The notes beneath the pieces were generated by a model, which saw only the letters and a program-made list of their open reading frames with translations, did not search any database and was not told the DNA's origin. DNA of 64,000 nt from NCBI RefSeq assembly GCF_000349945.1, contig NC_020516.1, forward strand, positions 2,232,001 to 2,296,000, read 5' to 3'. A program made the translations under genes and the position numbers. Of the stretch, positions 23,632-32,500 are shown in pieces; the stretch's first letter is position 1; every line of letters begins with the position of its first letter. The DNA comes from Azoarcus sp. KH32C (GTDB taxonomy: Bacteria > Pseudomonadota > Gammaproteobacteria > Burkholderiales > Rhodocyclaceae).

Positions 23632-25480
23632 CAGGCCCGACGAAGCGGCCGAGCTGCGCGGCCGGGCGGAATCATTGCTGCGCGAGCAGCAGCGGGATGC
23701 GCCGGTCAACTGCGACGCTGCCGGCATGAACCGGCTGGTGCACGAACTGCAGGTGCACCAGATCGAACTGGAGCTGCAGAACGCGGAGCTCACGCACGCT
23801 CGTGACGAAATCGAAGACGGATTGCGCCGCTACACGGAGCTCTACGATTTCGCCCCGGTCGCCTACCTCACCCTCGATTATGACTTTGTGATCCGCCAGA
23901 TCAATCTCACCGGAGCCACCCTGCTCGGCATCGAGCGTTCGCTCCTGATCGGCCGGCCCTTCAAACAGTTTGTCGCACCCGACGGCCGTTCCGACTTCGC
24001 CGATTTCGTCGTCAGGATTCTGGGCAGCCAGGGCCGCGAGACATGCGAGATCCCGCTGTTGCGGCCTGGCGGCGCAGAGACGCGACCTTACGTCCACATT
24101 GAAGCCGTTGCCATCGAGCCGGAGGGTAGCCTTCGGGTCATGGTGTTCGATATCACGGAGCAGAAGCGGCTAAAGGAGATGATCTGGCGGCAGGCGAACT
24201 ACGATCCGCTCACGCAGCTGCCCAACCGCCGGCTGTTCATCGATCGCCTGCGTCACGACCTCGAGACGACGCACCGCGCGGGACAAATGCTCGCGCTGCT
24301 GTTCATCGATCTCGATCGTTTCAAGGAGGTCAACGACACATACGGCCATGACGCGGGCGACAAGTTGCTGATCGAGGCGGCAAGGCGCATGAGCGAGTGC
24401 GTGCGGGCCACCGACACCGTGGCCCGGTTCAGCGGCGACGAATTTACCATCGCGCTGTCGGCCTTGACGGAAATGGATCGTATCGGCTCGGTGGCGGGCG
24501 ATATCGTCGAAGCGCTGGCGCAACCCTTTGTGATCGGTGACGCGGTGCTTCACGTGTCGGCCAGTATCGGCATCACGATGTATCCGCTCGATGCGAATGA
24601 CATGACCGGGTTGATCAGGAATGCCGACCAGGCGATGTATGTGGCCAAGGCGGCGGGGCGCAACCGCTTCAGCTATTTCACGCCGAGCCTGCAGCGTGCC
24701 GCGCAGGAGCGGCTGGATCTGATCCGGGATTTGCGCGTTGCGCTCCCGGGGGGGCAATTCGAGGTACATTTCCAGCCGATCGTCGACCTCGCGACGGGCA
24801 GAGTCGTCAAGGCGGAGGCGCTGCTGCGCTGGCATCACCCGCAACGCGGCATGGTCTGCCCAGGCGCGTTCATCGGCGTGACCGAGGATGTCGGACTGAG
24901 CGGCATCCTCGGCGACTGGGTGTTCGCCGAGGCGGCACATTGGGCGCGCCGCTGGCGGGACGAACCGGGGCACGCCATACAGGTGAGCGTCAATGTATCT
25001 CCGATGCAGTTCGCGATTGCGGGTAGCGCCGAACGGTGGGGCCGGATGCTGGCCGACCTGGCGTTGGCCGGCAGTCAGATCGGCATCGACGTCACCGAAG
25101 GTCTGTTGCTCAACGACTCGCCGGTTGCTGCGGACGAACTGCGTCGCGTGCGCGAGGCGGGGATCACCGTGGCCGTCGACGGCTTCGGCACCGGCCAGTC
25201 CGCGCTCGCCTGTCTGACGAAGTCCGAAATCGATGTCATCAAGATAGACCGCAGCCTGGTTCGCGACCTGGGCACGGACGCGAACGACCGCGCGCTGATC
25301 GATGGCATCATCGCGATGGCCCACAAGCTCGGCATCCAGGTGGTTGCAGAGGGGGTCGAGACCCCGGAGCAGCGCGACATGCTGCGCGCCGCCGGCTGTG
25401 ACTTCGGCCAGGGCTTTCTGTTTGCACCACCGCTCCCGCCCGAGTCGGTCTGGGCCCGGTGGGCCACCCTTCCGATGTGA
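23585..25480 (+). CDS. PAS-GGDEF-EAL protein with a degenerate EAL domain
   Basis: Up to 631 aa; a GTG at 23618 with GGGGAGA upstream is an alternative start that nearly removes the overlap with CheB-CheR. A helical RLVHELQVHQIELELQNAEL segment and PAS domain (LYDFAPVAYLTLDYDFVIR) closely match the C-terminal module of the Crp-PAS protein. The GGDEF domain reads SGDEF, with LLFIDLDRFKEVNDTYGHDAGD intact, so cyclase activity is possible. The EAL domain keeps EALLRWHHP, NVSPMQF, IKIDRSLV and AEGVETPEQ. The metal-binding DDFGTGYSS motif reads VDGFGTGQS and ELTES reads DVTEG, so phosphodiesterase activity is doubtful. Prediction: a soluble diguanylate cyclase tuned by PAS input. Confidence 0.9.
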   Translation: MGDVSPNGETPVNEPDRPDEAAELRGRAESLLREQQRDAPVNCDAAGMNRLVHELQVHQIELELQNAELTHARDEIEDGLRRYTELYDFAPVAYLTLDYDFVIRQINLTGATLLGIERSLLIGRPFKQFVAPDGRSDFADFVVRILGSQGRETCEIPLLRPGGAETRPYVHIEAVAIEPEGSLRVMVFDITEQKRLKEMIWRQANYDPLTQLPNRRLFIDRLRHDLETTHRAGQMLALLFIDLDRFKEVNDTYGHDAGDKLLIEAARRMSECVRATDTVARFSGDEFTIALSALTEMDRIGSVAGDIVEALAQPFVIGDAVLHVSASIGITMYPLDANDMTGLIRNADQAMYVAKAAGRNRFSYFTPSLQRAAQERLDLIRDLRVALPGGQFEVHFQPIVDLATGRVVKAEALLRWHHPQRGMVCPGAFIGVTEDVGLSGILGDWVFAEAAHWARRWRDEPGHAIQVSVNVSPMQFAIAGSAERWGRMLADLALAGSQIGIDVTEGLLLNDSPVAADELRRVREAGITVAVDGFGTGQSALACLTKSEIDVIKIDRSLVRDLGTDANDRALIDGIIAMAHKLGIQVVAEGVETPEQRDMLRAAGCDFGQGFLFAPPLPPESVWARWATLPM

Positions 25481-25520
25481 GGCGCCTTGAAGCGGTCACA
25501 GCTCGGTCGAGCGCGGCGCG

Positions 25521-25679
25521 CTAGATCTTGCCCAACAGCAGCAGGATGAGAAGGATCACCACCAGCAGCCCGAGACCGCCGCTGGGGCCATATCCCCAGC
25601 CCCGACTGTGGGGCCACGTCGGGATTGCGCCGATCAGTAGCAGTACCAGAACGATCAGCAGGATTGTTCCGAGTGACAT
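25521..25679 (-). CDS. DUF3309 small membrane protein (52 aa)
   Basis: ATG at 25679 with GGGAGA 7 bp upstream. Two hydrophobic helices (MSLGTILLIVLVLLLIGAI and LGLLVVILLILLLLGKI) flank the conserved PTWPHSRGWGYGPSGG turn that defines DUF3309. The family is common in proteobacteria near general-stress genes and has no assigned function. The regulon palindrome at 25849-25864 with a -10-like TAGGAT (25828-25823) points at it with a leader of about 137 nt. Confidence 0.85.
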   Translation of the reverse strand: MSLGTILLIVLVLLLIGAIPTWPHSRGWGYGPSGGLGLLVVILLILLLLGKI

Positions 25680-25848
25680 TTGATTTCTCCCGACAGTGAG
25701 TCGTAGCGCCAGCACCATCCTTGCAACCGCGCTACCGGTGTCGTCTTGCAGGTGGTGGTCCTTGCCAGAGTCACGCGGCGGCGACCGGAGACCCGGTCGA
25801 TATCGCTACGTCCCCGATTGCAATCCTACTCGTGGGACGCTGACGGTC

Positions 25849-25864
25849 TGTACGCCAGCGCACA
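25849..25864 (-). promoter_or_regulatory. Regulon palindrome, copy 5 (best dyad, toward DUF3309)
   Basis: TGTACG-CCAG-CGCACA matches the core exactly, and the dyad extends three bases further on each side (GTC before, GAC after), giving arms of 10 bp with one mismatch. On the minus strand TAGGAT begins at 25828, 28.5 nt from the centre. It is the main feature of the 390-bp gap 25680-26069; no gene is evident there. Confidence 0.65.
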
Positions 25865-26069
25865 GACGCGATGGCCGGCGAGGAAGAGTATTGCTCGCAA
25901 AGGAAGGTCCGGGCCGGATTTGCGGCCGTCCATCATGCACGGCGTGCGTGTCGCTGTGGATAGTGGGCGCGACAAGGCCATTCCTCGCAAGTCGGCGGCG
26001 ATGCAACCGGAAGTCCGCGCGCGTTGTCGACCGGTCATTCACGACGCACGAGACGCAGCAGGAGGCACG

Positions 26070-26402
26070 ATGATTACCAACCTTAACGAAAGCCAGGGCA
26101 CTGTCAAAGAGATGACGGACAAGCTCGTGTCGGATGTCAAGAGCGTAGGGGCAGATGCCGAGGGTGTGGTCAGGGGAATGGCCAGTTCGAGCGCCGGGCA
26201 ACTCGCCGCCGTGCGCACGAAGCTCGAAGAAAGATTTGGCGAGGCGAAATCGAAATTCGACGGCGTGCGCGCGTCGGTCACGGAAAAGGCCAGAGGTACT
26301 GCCGACGCCGGCCAGAAATATGTGCTGGAGAACCCATGGAAAGCGATCGGGATTGCCGCAGCAGCGGGAATCCTCTTCGGCATTCTGGTTCGCCGCCGGT
26401 GA
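26070..26402 (+). CDS. DUF883 (ElaB/YqjD-like) membrane-anchored protein
   Basis: 110 aa from ATG 26070, with AGGAGG 5 bp upstream; the longer open frame before it is non-coding. It has a helical charged body (VKEMTDKLVSDVKSVGADAE, LEERFGEAKSKFDGVRASV), then the family C-terminus ENPWKAIGIAAAAGILFGILVRRR, a single glycine-rich tail-anchor helix ending in Arg. ElaB/YqjD proteins bind stationary-phase ribosomes at the inner membrane and are RpoS-regulated in enterics; here the role is inferred. It is followed 121 bp on by the cyclic glucan synthase gene. Confidence 0.85.
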   Translation: MITNLNESQGTVKEMTDKLVSDVKSVGADAEGVVRGMASSSAGQLAAVRTKLEERFGEAKSKFDGVRASVTEKARGTADAGQKYVLENPWKAIGIAAAAGILFGILVRRR

Positions 26403-26523
26403 TTCATGCGTATGGGGGCCTGATGTGTGAAGCCGGAACTGCACGAGGGTGCGGCAAGCGGCTTCGTTGCGTCGATTACCGTCCTGACGGCAGCCGACCG
26501 TCTTCCGGCAAAGGGCCCCTGAA

Positions 26524-29500
26524 TTGAACGCTGGCACGAAGCTCTCCGCATACATACAGCAGTTCAAGCCGCGGGTCAGCGGACGCGCGTGGCCACGGAT
26601 CTCGCCCGACGAGGAGCCGCCGCTACGCTCGGAGTTGTTCAGCGCCGACCAGATGGAGCTGCATGGCAAGGCGCTCGCCGCGTCGCACCGGCTGGCGCCG
26701 GGACGCGCGCCGGACCAGCTCCTCGGGCGGCTGGCAGCGAACGAGACCGCCCTGGTGGAGGTATGCAAACTCCTGACCGCGGCGGTGACGGAGAACCGCC
26801 GGATTACGCCGGCCGGGGATTGGCTGCTCGACAATTTCTATCTCATCGAAGAGCAGATCAGCACGGCAAAGAGGCACCTCCCCAAAGGCTACAGCCGGGA
26901 GCTGCCGCGCCTGCGCCTGAATGACGGCGCATCGGGGGCGTCAGCCGGACGTCCGCGTGTCTATGACATTGCGCTGGAGGCGGTGGCGCATGGCGATGGT
27001 CGCGTGGACACCGAAAGTCTCAGCCGCTTCGTCGCGGCCTACCAGAGTGTTACTGTCCTCAAGCTAGGCGAATTGTGGGCTGTGCCGATCATGTTGCGGC
27101 TGGCATTGATCGAGAATCTGCGTCGGGTCGGCGTGCGCATCGCGGCCGGGTGGGCGGAGCGAAACCTGGCCGATTCGTGGGCGGACCAGATGACGGAGGC
27201 CGCCGAGAATGATCCGAAGAGTCTGATTCTGGTGATCGCGGACATGGCGCGCTCCGATCCGCCGATGGTCAGCGCGTTCGTCGCCGAACTCGCGCGCCGC
27301 TTGCAGGGACGGGGGCCCGCGCTGGCCCTGCCGCTGACTTGGATCGAGCAGCGACTCTCCGAATCCGGCCTGACGATCGAACAGATGGTGCAGTCGGAGA
27401 ACCAGCAACAGGCGGCCGATCAGGTTTCCATCAGCAACAGCATCGGCAGTCTCCGCGTTTTGGGCGCGATGGACTGGCGCGAGTTTGTCGAGCGCATGAG
27501 CGTCGTCGAGCGGACCCTGCAGCAGGACCCGGCCGGGGTCTATGACAGGATGGACTTTGCGACCCGCGACCGCTACCGTCATGCAACGGAAGCGATCGCG
27601 CGGAAGGGTCGCCTGACGGAGGGCGAGGTGGCCCGCAAGGCGGTCGAATTGGCTCAGGCCGGCGTCGACCGGGCCGCGCACGTCGGCTACTACCTTATCG
27701 ACCGCGGCCTGCCTGCGCTCGAGCTGGCGGCGGAAGTCCGCCATTCCACCCCCGAGTTCTTGTGCCGCACGGCAGGCCGCGTTCCGCTGTTCACGTATCT
27801 GGGCGCGATCGTGCTGATCACCTTGATCCTCACCGGGTGCCTGCTGACGAAGGCGCTTGATGCCGGAACATCCGCCCGGGCGCTGCTGCCGATTGCCTTC
27901 GTGGCATTGCTGGCGGTGAGCCAGTTGGCCGTGGCGCTGGTGAACTGGCTGGCAACGCTGCTGGTGGCGCCGCATCCGCTGCCCAAAATGGACTTCTCCG
28001 AGGGGATCCCGTCGCAAGCACGCACGCTGGTGGTGGTTCCGACCATGCTTACCAGTGCGCAAAACGTCGAGGATCTGGTCGAGGCGCTGGAAGTCAGGTT
28101 TCTCGCCAATCGCGATGCAAGCCTGCACTTCGGTCTGTTGACCGATTTCCTGGACGCGCAGCAGGAATCGCTTCCCGAGGACGGGCCATTGACGGAGTTG
28201 GCCCGGACGCGGATTGAAGAGCTGAACGAGAAGTACGGCAGGGGCGAGGGCTGGATCCGGGGTGACATTTTCTTCCTCTTCCACCGGCCGCGGCGATGGA
28301 ATCCGCAGGAACGGGTCTGGATGGGGCATGAGCGCAAGCGCGGCAAGCTCGCCGACCTGAACGCGCTGCTGCGGGGAAGTGGGCGCGATGACGCCGGGGG
28401 CCGTTTTTCCCTCATCGTCGGGGATGCCGCGATCCTGTCCGGCGTGAAGTACGTCATCACGCTGGATACGGATACGCAGTTGCCGCGCGATACGGCGCGA
28501 CAGCTGGTCGGCGCGTTGGCTCATCCGCTGAATCGTGCGCGCTATGACCGGGACAAGGGCCGCGTGTGCGAAGGCTACGGCATTCTCCAGCCACGCGTGT
28601 CGGTGAGCCTGCCGGGGACGAACCGCTCGCGCTATGCGCGACTGTACGGTGGGGAGCCGGGCATCGACCCGTACACGCGTGCGGTGTCGGATGTCTATCA
28701 GGACCTGTTCGGCGAAGGGTCGTTCATCGGCAAGGGGATCTACGACGTCGACGCGTTCGAACAGGCTCTCGATGGGTGCTTTCCGGAAAATCGCATCCTC
28801 AGCCACGATCTTCTCGAAGGCTGCTATGCACGCGCCGGCCTGTTGAGCGATGTGCAGGTGTACGAGGACTATCCCGCCCGCTATAGCGCCGATGTGAGTC
28901 GGCGCCATCGCTGGATCCGGGGCGACTGGCAGCTGGCGGGATGGTTGCTGCGGCGCGTTCCGGGGGAGGGGGCCTGCCGGCAGGCGAACCCCCTGTCGAT
29001 GTTGTCGCAGTGGAAACTGATCGACAACCTGCGCCGAAGTCTCGTCCCGACAGCGCTGACGCTGCTGTTGCTGTGCGGATGGACACTCATGTCGCCGGCG
29101 TGGTGGTGGACTCTGGCGGTGATCGGCATCCTGCTGATTCCTTCCTTGTGCGCAGCCACTGTTGAGCTGTTGCGCAAGCCCGATGAGGTGCTGTTGCGCC
29201 AGCACCTCGCAGCGGTCGCGAACTCGGCCGCACGGCGCTTGATGCAGGTGGGGTTCGAGCTGGCCTGCCTGCCGTACGAGGCGTTCTTCAGCCTTGATGC
29301 GATCGTGCGCACGGCCTGGCGGGTGCTCGTCGGTCACAGACGGCTGCTCGAATGGAGGCCGTCGAGCGAAGTCGATCGCGAGTTGGCCGGACGTGCCCGC
29401 AGTGAGGCTGCGGCGTCTTGGCGGTCGATGTGGGTGGGTCCCGTCATTGCCGCGGTGACGGGGGTCTATCTGGCAGTTGTAGAGCCGATGGTGCTGGTGG

Positions 29501-32500
29501 TCGCGGGGCCGATTCTGCTCTTGTGGTTCGCGTCGCCCGGTATCGCGTGGTGGATCAGTCGCCCGCTGGCGCGTCGCAGGGCGGCGCTGACGGCTGACCA
29601 GACCCTGTTCCTGCGCACCGTGGCGCGCCGCACCTGGGCCTTCTTCGACACCTTCGTCGGTGCGGACGATCACTGGCTGCCCCCCGACAACTATCAGGAG
29701 TATCGCGTTGCCGCGGTCGCGCATCGCACCTCGCCGACGAATATCGGGATGGCCTTGCTGGCGAATCTGACCGCGTACGACTTCGGCTACATCCCGGCCG
29801 GACAACTGATCGAGCGTACGATGAATACGCTGCGCACGATGGAGGCGCTGGAGCGGCACCGGGGGCATTTCTACAACTGGTACGACACGCAGACGCTCCA
29901 CCCATTGCCGCCGCTGTATGTGTCGACAGTGGATAGCGGCAACCTCGCGGGTCACCTTCTGACCTTGCGCGCGGGGCTGCTCGGGTTGGCCGACGAGCCG
30001 GTATTGCCGGGGCAATTGTTCGATGGTCTGAGCGATACGCTCAGGGTTTTCGCGGATGTCGCTGACAAGACAGACAAGGTGGCTGCGGGCCCGTTGGCGG
30101 AGTTCAGAAGCGCATTGGAATCCCTCTCCACCGCCCCCCCGGATACGCTGGCAGCAGCGCAATCCAGCCTGATGCGGCTGGCGACCGGTGCTACCGAACT
30201 TGCCGCGCGGATTGTCGTCAGCTTCGATGTCGGGGATGGCCCGACGCCCGAGCGCGGCGCGAAGGGCGCGGAGGCGCAAGGGTGGGCGCAGGCACTTGCC
30301 CGACAATGCCATGACGCCTTGGACGAGCTGGGCTTTCTCGCCCCATGGTTGAGGCTGCCGGCGGCTCCGGATGGGTTGGAGGAGCATGTCGCCGAACCGG
30401 TCGGTCTTATGGGAATCCCCACCCTGCGCGCACTGGCGACGGCAGGGAGCACCCGTGCCCAGGACAGGATCGCCGCCATCGAGCGCCTGGCGCTGCAGTG
30501 CGGCGAATTGGCGCAGATGGACTATGAGTTCCTGTTCGACAAGACGCGGCACCTGCTGACCATCGGATACAACGTCCAGGAGCGCCGACTGGATTCGAGT
30601 TACTACGACCTGCTGGCCTCCGAAGCGCGCCTGTGCAGCTTCGTGGCCATTGCCCAGGGGCAGGTGGCGCAGGAAAGCTGGTTCGCGCTCGGACGCCTGC
30701 TCGCCGCCGCCGGTGGCGAGCCGGTGCTGCTGTCGTGGAGCGGTTCGATGTTCGAATACCTGATGCCGCTGCTCGTGATGCCGAGCTACGACAACACGCT
30801 GCTCGACCAGACCTGCAAGGCGGCGGTGGCGCGACAGATCGAGTACGGAGTCCAGCGCGGCGTTCCCTGGGGCATTTCGGAATCCGGCTACAACACCGTC
30901 GACATGCATCTCAATTACCAGTACCGGGCCTTCGGCGTGCCGGGGCTGGGACTCAAACGCGGGCTGGCCGATGATCTGGTGATCGCGCCCTATGCCTCGG
31001 TGCTCGCGCTGATGGTGGCGCCCGAGGAGGCATGCCTGAATCTGCAACGGCTCGCGGGCGAGGGCTTCCTCGGCAAGTTCGGCTTCTTCGAAGCGATCGA
31101 CTACACGCCTTCGCGGCAGCGTCGCGGGCAATCGCACGTGGTGGTGCGCTCCTTCATGGCCCACCACCAGGGCATGAGCCTGCTGGCGCTGGCCTATCTT
31201 CTGCTCGACCGCCCGATGCAGCGTCGCTTCGAGTCGGATCGGTTGTTCCAGGCAATCATGCTGCTGCTGCAGGAGCGCATCCCGAAGGCCACGGCCTTGT
31301 TCGCGCATACGGCGCAACTCTCGGACGTGCGCGCGACGTCGGGTGCTGCGGAAACGCAGATTCGGGTGTTCAACACCCCCCATACGCCGATACCCGAGGT
31401 GCAGCTGCTGTCGAACGGCCGTTACCACGTGATGGTCACGAACGCGGGGGGCGGCTACAGCCGCTGGAAGGATCTCGCCGTTACGCGCTGGCGTGAAGAC
31501 GGCACCTGCGACAACCGCGGAACGTTCTGCTATGTCCGCGAAGTGACCGGCGGGGCCGGCGGTGAGTTCTGGTCGGCCGCCTATCAGCCGACGCTCAAGC
31601 GTCCGGCAACGTACGAAGCGATCTTTTCCGAAGGGCGCGCCGAATTCCGCCGCCGCGACGCGGTAGAGGGCGGCGATGGCGATTTCGAGACCTACACCGA
31701 GATCGTCGTCTCGCCCGAGGACGATATCGAGCTGCGCCGGGTCCGCATCACCAATCGATCGGGACTGCGCCGGGAGATCGAGGTCACGAGCTACGCCGAG
31801 GTCGTGATTGCGCCGCCGGCCGCCGAGGCGCTGCATCCGGCCTTCAGCAATCTTTTCGTGCAGACCGAGATCCTGCGCGAGCGGGGCGCGATCCTGTGCA
31901 CGCGCCGGCCCCGCTCGGCCGGCGAGCAGGTGCCGTGGATGTTGCACCTGATGGCGGTGCATGGTGTGCACGTTGGCGAAGCCTCCTACGAGACCGATCG
32001 CCTGCGCTTCATCGGCCGTACGAGAAGCACCGCCGATCCGCTTGCGATGGGCGAGCCGGGCCCGCTCTCGGGCACCGACGGTTCGGTGCTGGATCCGATC
32101 GTCGCCATCCGTCATCGCATCGCGCTCGATCCGGAACAGTCGGTCACGATCGACATCGTGTCGGGCATCAGTGACACCCGCGACTCGGCCGTGAGCCTGC
32201 TCGGGAAATACCAGGACCGCCATCTTGCGGACCGTGTCTTCGACCTGACGTGGACCCACAGCCAGGTGGTGCTGCGGCAGCTCAATGCGAGCGAGGCCGA
32301 CTCGCAGCTGCACGCACGTCTGGCGAGCTCCGTCATCCATGCCAATGCCTCCCTGCGCGCCGACCCGGCGGTGCTGATCAAGAATCGCCGCGGGCAGTCG
32401 GGGCTATGGGGTTATGCCATTTCCGGCGACTTGCCGATCGTGCTGCTGCAGATCGGGGATTCGGCCAATATCGATCTAGTACGCCAACTCGTTCAGGCCC

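Noticed and set aside
25849..25864. The stress palindrome as a LexA box
   Set aside because: CTGT and ACAG are present but separated by 10 nt, not 8, and the linked genes are not DNA-repair genes.
27064..32340. A 1758-codon open frame on the minus strand inside the glucan synthase gene
   Set aside because: It is antisense to a gene with clear motifs. The predicted protein is low-complexity His/Arg/Gln/Gly-rich with no domain, as expected from a high-GC shadow frame.
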